DNA of 64,000 nucleotides from Rhodocollybia butyracea. Lineage: Eukaryota; Basidiomycota; Agaricomycetes; Agaricales; Omphalotaceae. Positions 12,387 through 22,974 of the stretch are shown in pieces. Position 1 is the first letter of the stretch; each line of letters opens with the position of its first letter. The position numbers and the translations under genes were made by a program. The stretch lies in the NCBI GenBank assembly GCA_015501585.1, contig JADNRY010000180.1:62001-126000 (forward strand), written 5' to 3'. Below the pieces are notes generated by a model. It ran no database searches. It was not told where the DNA came from and saw nothing but the letters and a program-made list of their open reading frames with translations.

Positions 12387-12569
12387 GGAAGCGTTAACTC
12401 GCCTCGTATTTTCTCCGCCCCTTTACTCGCTCGGCTTTACCAGATCATCCAGCTTATTCGTTCAATCCCCAGATTTCTCGTACATCAGAGTCCTTGGCCT
12501 TGACGATAGAAGCGGTAGTAAGAGGATGCACTTCGAATATCCTAATTCCCATCCCTGTCGAAGGACACG

Positions 12570-13860
12570 CAAGCGAATATGCTGCCCAGCGCTCCATCCG
12601 GCATTGACAGAGCGTATCTCTACCAAATAACATCTAGCTCACATACTAGACAGATAGTAGCAGTTGCGAAACGCATCTTGATCCAACACATGAGGATGTC
12701 AGACGCGAAGAAGCCGACAGCGGTAAGGACGTAGGACATCGTTACACACACTAGGTACGCATTTACACAACGAAACCGAAGAGAGCGAAGGAAGACTAAG
12801 CGCAGGGGGAATGAGTATGAAGCTGGTTATGTGCGTGGCGATGAACAAGTCATAAGCTTTATCCCGAGCAAAAAGAATCGAACATTGAAGTTGATGGTGT
12901 TATATCATAACCATGAGCATGACGAGTCTGCAGAGAACAAGAGTTCGGTGGTGATGAGACCTTGACTATGCGAGTTTCAACATGGCTGCATGATATTCGA
13001 GGTTATAGTCAATCCTCGGTGAGTGGAGTGAGGCGAGCGAATCGGGTAAAGAATCCCAAACCAAGGCTGAGAAAGAAAAAAGCTGGTCAGTCATTATAAA
13101 CAAGGTACCATCGAGACACACCTCGTCCGAAAACCCTCTCAGATATCCAATATAATCCTCAGCTCATTCAAAACCTGTGAAACCGCATACAAATCTAAAC
13201 AAATATCTACTTCCTTCACCAATTTAAAATTGAAAAACGCATGGAGATGTGAGCGTTGAATTTCGAAAGGGAGAGACTCCATATGTCTTTGATTGAATCC
13301 ACAGTGGCGTAACGTCGATTTGAGGAAAAGCCAACGTAGTTTCTGAGACTCAAAGAAGAGGCGTGGACTGGAATGACGAGCTGGCGTGATACTGGGGATG
13401 AATCCAACAGGACAAGTCGGTTAGGGCGTTGCACAGTGCGAGGAGCTTGTGCATGGCAGACACGAGAACGGCTCTATTCTCAGTATACTCTCTGTTGGGC
13501 CCAACTCCGATGCTCCGTCTATATGAAAAAGCCAGGTCAGGGATTGTCTGTCTCTAGAAGCGGGAAACGGATGGTTGATGATCGATGATGAGTACTTGAG
13601 TTGGAACATGTCGAGATGAGCGTAGAATGTGCGAAAGGATGAGTTCTGGGAAAGCAGCATATGATACTATATCATCCTGGAAGTATAGTTGCTGGAAGTT
13701 TGAGTCAGTAATGTTAATGGAAAGCTGGATCAAGGTGGAGTCAAAGAAGGAACACACTAGGTCGAGACGGCGACATGGCATACGCGTCTTTGGTAAGAGC
13801 TTGGCCCAGGTCCCAACCAATTTCCTCCCAACCCCGCACTTCAGCTTCAGCTATAATCTC
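12570..13860. repeat. Degenerate repeated block, copy 1 of 3
   Basis: Shares with 22975-24500 and 29900-30660 a series of landmarks, for example GACAGAGCGTATCT near the left edge, a GTTGCACAGTGCGAGGAGCT-like core with a GCAGACA step after it, and a right edge ending near GGTAAGAGCTTGG. On the minus strand short peptides such as a hydrophobic VLTAVGFFASDIL segment can be read, but frames break constantly. It may be a dead membrane-protein or other gene spread by duplication. I cannot assign it. Confidence 0.5.
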
Positions 13861-14110
13861 TAGTCGGACGTCCCGCATAATCCGTTTCCAATGTCAGATT
13901 GCAAAGAAATGCGAAAGGTTCTCATATCGTATGTAGCAGCACTGAACGGGAAAGTGTTTTGGATACTTGGAAAGATGACTGTCATCAGGAGAGTTGGCCG
14001 GTCCGTCGTTAGTCCGCTTACAACTTCTTGAGCGCTTGGGCGATCTGAACTTCAAGGAACTTCATTACTTGGTTAGCCTGTTTCGAAATGACAGTGCATT
14101 CAAAGTAAAC

Positions 14111-14650
14111 TTACGTATACTTAGATGGATATGTCAGTCGAGTCGCCACCCATTTTACGCCATTCACCTCGAATTTGAATTCGACGGTCATGTGTGATAT
14201 CTCCATAGCCTCCGCTTGAGGCTCGGGAATAGCTCCCAGGTAGACTTTAACATTGGGAAAAGCATCCATTATAACCTGCATCGCCTTTTCTCGCATCTCG
14301 TCCATCATCAACACTCCGTCTACCGCTCACTGGCTTTGGTTTACCTCCATAGAGCGCTGGCTTCCCTTTGCCTGTACTTCCAGGGTTACTTTTATGCTCA
14401 ACCTCATGGCGAACGGCGCTTGAAAGCACCCCCTCCCTTGCCCACTTCTGCTACTGATGACCAGATTGGTTTTCCGTAATCACACAATCTGGGATTACAG
14501 TCTTTTCACTGGATCCAGAACTCACGGAGTTCACTCTGCTTTGTCCTTCGTGACCCCGAGCACTCAGGCCATGATTGAAACTCAGATTACGAGCCTCAAA
14601 AGATTGAATTTCGGTCTCAAACCTATAAATTGAAGTTAGGTCCAAGGTGC
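14111..14650 (-). pseudogene. Small secreted protein family member C, 5'-truncated remnant
   Basis: Closest to member D: it keeps FEARNLSFNHGLSARGHEG, then a frame change, then MRE-KAMQVI followed by FPNVKVYLGAIPEPQ and EFKFEVNGVKW. The sequence just upstream of the first exon piece on the minus strand resembles the 3' end of the D intron, including its TATAG splice acceptor, but then stops at about 14650. There the 3' flank of gene B takes over, so the signal-peptide exon is gone. A stop after ENQSGHQ and frame breaks make it non-functional. Confidence 0.7.
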
Positions 14651-14780
14651 AAAGCCTGTTTCGGATCCGGAATGACAGTGAATTGAGTTCCTGAGGTGGT
14701 TATACCTTTGTAGGGAAGTGTACAGATTCTACTATCATGTACATACGGACTCTATCAATAGATAAGGACTCGTATGTCGT

Positions 14781-15900
14781 TTACTTTGGATAAATCTTTT
14801 TTCCGTCCTGGTACACTTCATTGTGCGTTTCATCGTACAATTTATCATCCTTCTCTATCTTCGCATTTTCCATTTTGCACCTATAAGTTTTTCCATCGAA
14901 CTCGACAGTGAACCAGGCATGTTCCGATCTGACCCAGCCCTTCTTTTTCCGGCGCGAGGGAGTTCTTTTTGGGCTCCATCAGGAAAAGCCGTTTTTGCCT
15001 AGGTGACCCCAGAGTGGCCTAAAGCAAACTAGGTGCCTATGAATCCTATGGCATCCTAGGAATTTGGGCTCGTCCCTTGCCAGTCAAGGCTCTTGAGGAT
15101 TCCCTAGGCAATCCTAGGTCTGCCCAGGTTTCCCCAGGTGCTCCTGGGGACACCTGGGAACACCTGGGCAAACCTGGGCAAACCTAGGCTTTCCCTGGGT
15201 TTGCCTAGGATACCCTAGGGAAACCTCAAGAGCCTTGACTGGCAAGGGACGAGCCCAAATTCCTAGGATGCCATAGGATTCATAGGTCACCTAGTTTGCT
15301 TTAGGCCACTCTGGGGTCACCTAGGCAAAAACGGCTTTTCTGATGTCTTGCTCATGAGGGGAATTCTGACTTCAATCTCGTTGCCTGCGTTCTCTATAAG
15401 CCTCTTCGCTCTTGCCCTCATCTGTTCAGTATTATCCTCTTTCTCATCAAAGTAAAAAGATGTGAGTGTCTGGAGTCTCCTCTTATCTTCGTCGATATTG
15501 CTTATAAGCGCGTCCCCTCGCATCTCCGATGGAGATGCCTCCTTCAGATTCCCCTCCTTCAGATGTGCCTCTGTCAGATGTTGCGCGCGAGGTGGTGGCT
15601 TTGTCGACTTAGTAATTCTAGACCCAGTCACCCCGGAGCTTGGTCCTTTTCTATTGGGATCACCCCGAGCCCTCAAGGCATGAAAACCCTCAAAAGAGCC
15701 AAAAGGGTCCGTCGCTCTCGAGCTCAAGGCAGACCCAGAATGCTCTTGTATCAGGGTATTGCGATTAACCTATATATTGAAATTAATCCCCCCGATGCGC
15801 ATTGGAACGAAACCAGTCTGTCACTCACGATAGGCGTTGCCCAGGTGCAACTGAAAGAGGCGACAAGAAGGACGGAAGCATAGGGAACAGTGAGACGCAT
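14781..15900 (-). pseudogene. Small secreted protein family member B, split by a foldback element
   Basis: Exon 1 (15829-15900) gives a 24-residue signal peptide nearly identical to that of A, and exon 2 starts at 15769 with VNRNTL. The reading frame runs through SFYFDEKEDN and the helix MRARAKRLIE to about 15345, where a 367-bp foldback element interrupts it. Homology resumes at about 14977 with a basic stretch, WFTVEFDGKTYRC and the C-terminal QDGKKIYPK, ending at 14781. Without the insertion the two parts would align with gene A. As it stands the protein would terminate within the element. The TATA-like box and leader motif upstream are preserved. Confidence 0.75.
14978..15344. mobile_element. 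CCTAGG-rich foldback element inserted in gene B
   Basis: Its ends are long inverted repeats of about 135 bp each, starting ATCAGGAAAAGCCGTTTTTG on the left, with near-perfect complement on the right. They share AAGCAAACTAGGTG, TTGGGCTCGTCCCTTGCCAG and CTTGAGG steps. The centre is made of alternating CCTAGG, CCTGGG and CCCAGG units. It has no coding capacity. A second, half copy lies at 50325-50479. Flanks suggest at most a 2-base duplication (AT), so the superfamily is uncertain. Confidence 0.8.
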
Positions 15901-16047
15901 CGCAGTGATGGTGAAGTGTTGCAAGACGGAAAGGGTGGATGAATGATGAAGTGTGCAGTAGGGACAAGTGAATGATGATGAAGTGTGCAAGAGGGAGAGG
16001 GTGAACTCGGAAGAACGATGTTGAATGGTGCGGGATTTTAGCGCCTA

Positions 16048-16118
16048 CTCTGACCAGCAGAGTGGTTTAACTTTCCAGAAGTAGGGGGGTAACTTCAGTA
16101 GGCGAGGAATCTTTATAA
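16048..16118 (-). promoter_or_regulatory. Gene B leader motif and TATA-like box
   Basis: Palindrome CTCTGCTGGTCAGAG at 16048-16062 on the gene strand, preceded by the ACTTCTGGAAAG block and a TATA-like box at 16111-16118. It is about 150 bases upstream of the ATG. Confidence 0.6.
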
Positions 16119-17276
16119 CGTGCCCCAACGTGCCCTAACTTCCAAAGCATTACAGTTGCAGGGAAATCATCCATCTTTGAGCCCGACTGATGGATTGCAA
16201 ACGGAGCTGACTCGGAGCTGACTATCCTCAAATGTCCCACTATATCGCCTTATATCCTCTTATATCGCCCTATTCTCTTTTCCCACTATTTCCTGTTGGG
16301 CAAAAATGGGTATACACTGAACGGGTCAATCCAGGTGAGCCTACTATAACCTACCATAACCAGGGGTCCTGTTCCAAAACATCCCGACTGGAGGGAGATC
16401 TAGGGACATCGACAATCCACTGCCTAAGCCTTCCATTACCTTCAAAGTTCAGATCTTTGAAATCCTGGGTAAACACATGGCGCCCAACACCGCATTACAT
16501 TCTCGCGCGGTATCCCCTGATATCCCTGGCACTGGGAAAACAATGTACTAGGTGCTCAAGGGACAACAGTTCAAGCCGGCGGGTTCAGAGAGGAAAGAGG
16601 TCCAGAAGTCGAGATTATAAGAGATTATATCAAGTAGGCCAAGGATATGGTGAAGCAACCAGAGTTGGTTCTGCTGCAAAAAGAATTTTTGATCGCAGAG
16701 ATCTTAAATCTGTCCAGACTCCAGTCTCGCATAATTCCGATTCCAGAGTTCTGAAGAAATACGAAAGGGTCTCGTATCGTATTTCACGGCATAGCAGAGT
16801 CTAGCAGCCGCATTGTTAAGCGAAAAAGCGATTTGGAAAGAGACATGACTGATGATAAGAAATCTCATTACACAAGTAAGTACTCTTGAGCGCACTTCAT
16901 TAATCAGTTAAAGCCTGTTTCGAAATGACAGTGGATTCGAAGTAAACTACTTAGATACATCAGGTCTAGTCGACAGCCGAGCCTTATGCTGAGCTGCAAG
17001 CAGATCTCCCTCTGAAAGCGCAGCTGCAGTGAAAGTGCCTGGACTGAAGAGTTGTATAAGGTTGTATACAAGCACCTGACATTCCGACATCTGTATGAGA
17101 GCTGGCAAGTAAACAGCTTATCCTGTCCAATGTTGATTAGTTATTGCTTGAGTTAAGGCATGTTTCAGAATGACACTAAATTCAAAGTAAACAAGATACA
17201 TCAAGTTCTTATACAAGTACCCAGTCCTTCTCCAAGTCCTCAGGCTCACCTGCCTCAGGCGGCAGATTCTGTTTTA
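16119..17276. other. Mixed repeat fragments, no gene
   Basis: Contains a segment at 16172-16260 repeated at 18524-18612 (TTGAGCCCGACTGATGGA ... CAAATGTCCC), a segment at about 16725-16950 resembling 13870-14110, and at 16913-16980 an orphan copy of the secreted-protein 3' flank (GCCTGTTTCGAAATGACAGT). No open frame of substance belongs to any of these. Confidence 0.5.
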
Positions 17277-17949
17277 CTACTGTATCTTGTACACTTTACC
17301 GCCCAGGGCATTCCCGTCACCCCTGTTAGGTCTTTTCGCAGGCCTTCCTGGCAATGGCCCAGGATTTCCCTTTAATGGATGTGTCAGTTCGCCACCCCAT
17401 TTTACTCCATTCACCTCGAATTCGAATTTGACGGTTGTGTATGATTTCTCCGTAGCCTCCGCTTGGGGCCCAGGCTTAGCTCCCAGGTAGACTTTAACGT
17501 TAGGAAAAGCGCTCATTATAACCTGCCTCGCCTTTGCTCGCATCTCGTCCATCATCACTCCGTCTAGCATCGTGATAAAGACAATCTTTGATACCTGCCC
17601 GGTCTCATAGCTCACTGGCTCTCTATACAACTTCTCCTGCGCCTGACCACCAGGTTGGTTTTCCTTAATCGTAAAATCTGGGGTTACAGTCTTCTCACTA
17701 GATCCAGAGCTCAGGCTGCTTGGTCCATCATGACCCCGGGCACTCAGGCCATGATTGAAACCCAGACCACGAGCCTCAGAGGGTCCAGAATGCTCTCTCA
17801 GGGTATCGCGATCAACCTATACGTTGAAATTAGGAACCTGGTGCTCATCAGAATGAAGCCGGTTTGTGACTCACAGCGATAGGTGATGCCCATATGCAGC
17901 TGATAGAGGCAGCAAGGAGGATGGAGGCGTAGGGTCTAGTGAAACTCAT
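17277..17949 (-). CDS. Small secreted protein, family member D
   Basis: Exon 1 (17875-17949) encodes a 25-residue signal peptide (MSFTRPYASILLAAS ... WASPIA). Exon 2 (17277-17816) follows a 58-bp phase-0 intron. The mature protein (about 179 residues) starts VDRDTL and has EARGLGFNHGLSARG, a strand SKIVFITML, the helix MRAKARQVI, the strand FPNVKVYLG, then KFEFEVNGVKW and a proline/glycine-rich tail. The KIYP end seen in A, B, E and F is changed to KVYKIQ. The frame is open. Sister copy C lies 3 kb away. Export is predicted; the role is unknown. Confidence 0.7.
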
Positions 17950-18102
17950 TGATGATGAAGGGTGCAAGACTTGAGAGGGAGAGGTGAACTCGAAAGAACA
18001 ATATCGAAGGATGAAGTGAGCAAGACTCGAGAGAAGGAGATGTGAACTCAAAAGAACGATGTCGAATGGAGCGGGATTGTTGAAACAGGACTTTAGTGCC
18101 TA

Positions 18103-18173
18103 CTCTGACCAGCAGAGTGGTTTAACTTTCCAGAAGTAGGGAAACACTCGAAGAAATCCTGCAGTCTTTATAA
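18103..18173 (-). promoter_or_regulatory. Gene D leader motif and TATA-like box
   Basis: Palindrome CTCTGCTGGTCAGAG at 18103-18117 on the gene strand, with the ACTTCTGGAAAG block next to it and a TATA-like box at 18165-18173. Confidence 0.6.
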
Positions 18174-18349
18174 TGTGGGTTCCAGATTTAGGCGATCTAA
18201 GAACCTCATGGCAATTTTCGGATGTGAGACCTCGCGCGCACCACGCACACTGTACAGCCCAAAGTATACCTGAAATTAGTCAAAAAAGATCTTTTATTTC
18301 AAAGGGCGCAGTTGAATTGCTTCCACGCTCAAACAAGCTCTCAAACTTT

Positions 18350-18430
18350 CTGACCTCTCTCAAACTCCCTCAAACTCCCTCAAACTCTCTCAAACTCTCT
18401 CAAACAGTCTCAAACCTGTTCAAACTCAAC
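18350..18430. repeat. Minisatellite (CTCAAACTC-type units)
   Basis: About eight imperfect 9-10 base units of the CTCAAACTCC/CTCTCAAACT type run in tandem. It sits upstream of gene D and codes for nothing recognisable. Confidence 0.7.
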
Positions 18431-18615
18431 GTTGAAAATTTTTCTCTTTCCCAATTTGAGCACTACATAACTACATATTTGAACTCACTTTGATTGAATC
18501 AAGGGCCAACCATAAAATCAAAACAGCCTTTGAGCCCGACTGATGGACTCTGATGGATTGAAAACGGAGCTAACTTGGAGCTGACTATCCTCAAATGTCC
18601 CGCTATATCACCTTA

Positions 18616-19950
18616 GACCATGGTGCTTGTGCCGCACCATGGGAGCTTCGGCTGCCCCGGCGTTCAGATCTTGGACCGTGCCGAGTAATTCACTTCCTTC
18701 CTTCCTTCCTCGGTAAGAGCTTGGTCCACGTCCTTGCAAATTTGGAAGGAAGTTTGTAGTTAGGTAACCATGTACTGATAACTTCCTTTAAGTCCCCAAA
18801 CCAAGATTTTTTACCTGCAGTGTTAAGTGCAATGCTTTCATTTAATGCAGCTCTGACAAACATGTCAGGAGTGCGGTCCAGGAAGTATTGTAGTGCACTG
18901 AGTACCAGTTCTAGTCGTCTAAGTTGAATTGGAGGAATGCCTGTTTCTGTATATATTGACACCTTGATGGAGGTTTTTGATAGTCCTAACAGTCTACGAA
19001 AGAATGCCAGTTGGACTCCTACAAGGTGGTCTGTGAGTGCCTTGCTAGTGTCTATTGCGACTTCGCAGCCATAAACTAACTACAAACTTCCTTCCAATGA
19101 ATCCCTAACCATTGCCACTGATGGAACAATACTTGGGAAATTTGATAAAGCTATAACAAGCAGTACTAATACCTGGATTCAGGATGAACTAGAGCGCGTC
19201 AAAAAGCAATCTTACCTTATTCAACTGCGAAAAGAACCTACAGCTAATGGTGAGACCAAATACCGTGATAGCTGTCTACGGACATACTTAAAAGATATTG
19301 ACAATAGTCAACACCAAAAAGCCATGACTCGGCTCATTGCTGGAGATCACTCCCTGGCTGTGGTAAGACTCACATGGACTGACAACCATCGCGCACATGT
19401 ACCTCACGATGAACGCTTATGCAGATTCTGCAAACTATGGGTTGAAACACCTGAACATGCACTCCTAGAATGCACGCATGCCCCTCTGGTTGTTCGCCGG
19501 CATACATTCTTTAATAACTTCTACAACTTATGCCCTGATGCTGTTAAATACACAGCAAACAAAAATAAAGCGGCATATGTAGGCTATCTTGTCTCCTGTC
19601 AAATTTCTTTCTCAATTGTGGCAAAATGGATATTTGACATTCTAAAAATATATGATTCAACCCCACTATACGTTCCCACTCAATATATGCGAAAGCCATG
19701 AAGATAATAAAATATATTTAACATTGTAAAATAAGTATGTACAATGCCTGTACTGTAAGTAATTGGTGGCTGTCGCCAGCCAGGGATCTACAGCAGCAGT
19801 TTCGGAGCTAGTTGCGAGCTCGTCCCTGTCTGACGGCAGTCAGCCCGAAGACCATGGTGCTTGTGCCGCACCATGGGAGCTTCGGCTGCCCCGGCGTTCA
19901 GATCTTGGACCATGCCGAGTAATTCACTTCCTTCCTTCCTTCCTTCCATG
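18616..19950. mobile_element. LINE insertion with internal inversion and duplicated 3' end
   Basis: The minus strand from about 19080 down to 18742 encodes a continuous part of a LINE reverse transcriptase C-terminal region (YGCEVAI, FFRRLLGLSKTS, ETGIPPIQLRRLELVLSALQ, SWFGDLKEV). The plus strand from 19078 to 19701 encodes the next part, including a CCHC-type finger RLCRFCKLW ... HALLEC, ending at the stop at 19701. The two parts share a 20-base junction duplication (18742-18761 inverted and 19078-19097). The 3' untranslated part runs to about 19950 and ends in TTCC repeats. A copy of its last 90-odd bases, with a CCATGG-stem hairpin, also lies at 18616-18712 to the left. The protein is non-functional. 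Confidence 0.7.
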
Positions 19951-20560
19951 ACAATCACCACGTAGGCTCCAACGCCCGACACCGACGTAACAGCCAGCGA
20001 TCCTTGAAAAGGACTGGATTTTAGATCTGTTTGATCAGTACAATGATAACAGCAAGAAGAAAACGAAACTTCTTAAGTTGTGTCCCGCATTCGCCATATT
20101 ATTTGATAACCGCTGTTCCCTGCATGGCCACCGTCCACCGTGATACAGATCATCCAACATTAACATTATAACGAGTGCCATGCCCGAGGCCACGTCCTAA
20201 AGTCAGAGAGATTCAAGAATGGATATCGGATACAAGGAAATGGTCATTGGGTGAGATTGAGAACGAGCACAGCCACAATACAACAGAGTCGAACTGCTTT
20301 GACCGGCCAAAGAGCATAATCAAATACCCAGGAAACCCACTCTGCATTACATGGAGCCAACATGGGACGTGCAAATGGAGCGACATTGCGAAGAGCTGCT
20401 TCGTTGCGTAACAGAGACAAATGAGTGGTTTGAGGTTGAGGCCTGAGGTTGAACGTTCTGAACATTTGAACATTGAACGTTGAAGTAACGGATAATGCGG
20501 CTGATGTGAGTTGATCATCTGAGACACCGTAACCACCAAGCGCCAGGCTGCGACACTCAT
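19951..20560. repeat. Degenerate repeated block, partial copy
   Basis: Resembles 24560-24960 and parts of 30680-31330: shared steps are CCAACGCCCGACAC, CCGCTGTTCCCTG/CCGCTGTCCCCTG and GATACAAGGAAATGGTC. No gene can be built from it. Confidence 0.5.
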
Positions 20561-20687
20561 CCAAAGCGGCATATCAGTCCGATGTAATCTTGCAAAGACT
20601 TCGAAAAATTATAAACCCGACAGTGTATTCAAAGTAAACGAGACAGATCAAGTCTTTATATACAATAGCAGGATCGGTACAGGATGC

Positions 20688-21322
20688 TTACGAAACTGGA
20701 TAAATCTTTTCATATTTTCCACCACCAATGGCTCGTTCCACTTCATCCTTCGATTCATCGTCCCCCGGGCCTGAACCTTCCTTCATCCCACCTATTAGGT
20801 AAACCTTATATGCCACTTTATTCATCGTGTATGTGGCTACAACGTCGTCCTTTCGGTACCGGTTCCTGGCCGCTTTAGCACGAACTGAAGGCTTCAGTGT
20901 GACCTTAATGCCGGGGTTAGCGCGCTCTATAGCCCTACCCGCCCTTTCCGTCATCAGCTGTAGTTTGCTCGGCTCTACTGGCGTCATAAAGTTGAAGAAT
21001 GAGATCGTTTGGGGCACCAAAGGCTTAGGCGCAGAGCTCTCGCCCTCTTTGCTTGCACTTCCAGCCTCGTCAGCCCGAGCACTCAGGCCATTGATGTCCA
21101 GACTACGAGCCTCGACAGAGCTAATTTCCGTCGCTCTCGTGTTCAAGCCAGAGTCGGAACGCCGTTGTAGGGTATTGCGATCGACCTATATTAATTTGGG
21201 ATTAGTCCCCTGGTGTGCATTGGAATTAAAACTAGTTTTTTACTTACAGCGATAGGCGTTGCCCATATGCAATTGAGAGAGGCGACAAGAAGAACGGAAG
21301 CGTAGAGAACGGTGAAACGCAT
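20688..21322 (-). CDS. Small secreted protein, family member E
   Basis: Exon 1 (21248-21322) gives a 25-residue signal peptide (MRFTVLYASVLLVAS ... WATPIA). Exon 2 (20688-21185) follows a 62-bp phase-0 intron. The 190-residue product has VDRNTL after the signal, VEARSLDINGLSARADE, strand TISFFNFMT, helix MTERAGRAIERA, strand GIKVTLKP, a YTMNKVAYKVYL strand pair, an acidic stretch and the terminal EKIYPVS. The frame is open and the splice sites are canonical, so it looks functional. Family features match A, D and F despite low overall identity. Confidence 0.7.
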
Positions 21323-21464
21323 TGCAGTGTTGATGAAGTGTGCGAGAGGGAAGCAGCGATGATGAGGTGTACGAGAGGAGAAGCAGTGATGATGAAGTAT
21401 GCGAGACGGGAAGGTGAATGATATCGAGAGAATAGCGTTGAACGGAGCGAGATTTTACTGTCTA

Positions 21465-21545
21465 CTCTAACCAGCAGAGCGTTTAACTTTCCAGAAGTGG
21501 GGGACAGAAGTGGGGGACATATGAAGAAGTCAAGCGACTTTTATA
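21465..21545 (-). promoter_or_regulatory. Gene E leader motif and TATA-like box
   Basis: CTCTGCTGGTTAGAG on the gene strand at 21465-21479. One base differs from the other copies, yet the change would replace a G-C by a G-U pair in RNA and so keep the stem. A TATA-like box lies near 21538-21545. Confidence 0.55.
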
Positions 21546-21879
21546 CCGTGGGGTTCCAACTTAAAACATTCCAATCGCAGGGAAATCATCCACCTTACCA
21601 CTGGACGACATCCCGCAGCATCCCGCTAAGTTACCCTCGGCTCTGGTAGGCGGAAGCGTTTGAATTCAGCCAAACTAGTGGCGCAACCGTGGTTCATCGT
21701 CTGATTCACATTTTTTGCTTTTGTCTAAGCTACAAAAATCTGAATGACTCGCTTTTTCGTATTCAATAACAATCTTGGAGATTCTGCACTGTAAAATGGA
21801 GTCGGATGGAACCCGAGGGGACTTTCAGTATTATAAAAACGCTGGGGGCTGAAGAAAAATTGGAACCTAACAGCTTACA

Positions 21880-22240
21880 CCTACTAAATACAGGGGGAGG
21901 CAGGGGGGCCGTATCCCATCCCTGAAAGTAGGTTCAGTGATATTGTGGGGTAGTGTGGGGTTCCGCGATGCAACGGTTCAATGCAGTTCACTCAGGTTTA
22001 ATCAGGTTCAATCCTTTGTTGCGCCAGATTGCCTCATATTGCGGCAACAGATAGTAAGCCCATTTCTCTTTAGGCCTAGGCATATACTCACTCGGTGCAT
22101 GGATTCAATTCAAGCAAGCCTGTTCATTCATGGTAAGTACTACAAGTGCGCAATCCCGGGCCTTTGGTCCTGTGGCTGGAGGGCTGTGGAGGGTTATCGT
22201 CTGCCACAGAGATAGACAGATCTTGAAATCTTATTATTTT
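21880..22240. repeat. Partial third copy of the 0.7 kb flank repeat
   Basis: Matches the start of 11618-12386 with indels: a TACAGGGGG ... CCCATCCCTG block, a GGCAACAGA-like step and ATACTCACTCGGTGCA. It lies at the same place relative to gene E as copy 2 does to gene A, so the genes moved with at least 1 kb of upstream sequence. Confidence 0.5.
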
Positions 22241-22479
22241 ATTTTATCTTATTTTGTTTATGGAAGTGTGCGGCCCTAGGTCGCTGACTTGGTGAGCTCT
22301 AGGCGAGCCACTAGTACTGGCGAACCTAACACATGGCGGCGGGGCTGGGGCCTGCTATTTGTGGATACTCTCTCCGAGTAAATGACTTTACACATATTTG
22401 TATAACCTACTTACAGATATGTGGGACTCAGGAGGTGACCTATTTATCTTCTTTATCCATTGTAGGTGTTTGATCTAAT

Positions 22480-22860
22480 CTTCTATTATCTAGTTTTTGT
22501 GTGGAAGCGGTTCTTTATTTCTCCTTCTGTGTGTAGGTGACTTGGATTGTTCTCATTCTGTCGTTCCTGAGCTGCCAAATTAGGTGGGCGCTTTCTCTTA
22601 TCGCGATTTTGAATAGCCTTGTGGCTCCCTTGATTGATTTCAATCCACCCTTCGTTATCTTTGGGTTTTGTAAGCGCGCTGCCCCTGAAAATACCCTTCG
22701 GCGGGCTGTTGCAGGTTGTTGCCAGTTCATATAATTGGGGGTGATTTGATACCGTTTTACTTGTTGAAATGTTTGTGTAAGATGGCCCGCCGCAGGCGGA
22801 GTCGGCTGAGTATAAGGATGGCTGCCCAGCTGCTCTACCAAAATCATATGGTCTGGCCAA
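22480..22860 (-). mobile_element. LINE C-terminal fragment
   Basis: A minus-strand frame reads FKIAIRESAHLIWQLRNDR followed by a short tail. The ESAHLIW-LR-R signature is characteristic of the extreme C-terminus of Agaricomycete non-LTR reverse transcriptases, as I recall. The 5' part is missing and overlapping frames are broken, so it is a dead fragment. Its ends are not clear. Confidence 0.45.
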
Positions 22861-22974
22861 TGGGTCGGAGATTTAGATTACAGTATAAGAAAATTGAAGT
22901 GTAGGAAATAGTTTAGTAGGATAAATTTAAAATAAGTGTAGGAGCCTCTCCAAAGCACAGAGAACACGAAGTTA

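Noticed and set aside
13216..13820. Overlapping minus-strand frames of 70-90 codons as a gene
   Set aside because: Frames do not join through plausible introns and the homologous blocks at 23-24 kb and 30 kb do not conserve them.
18350..18430. Regular short repeats that might suggest a CRISPR-like array
   Set aside because: Units are contiguous without spacers and the genome is eukaryotic; it is a minisatellite.
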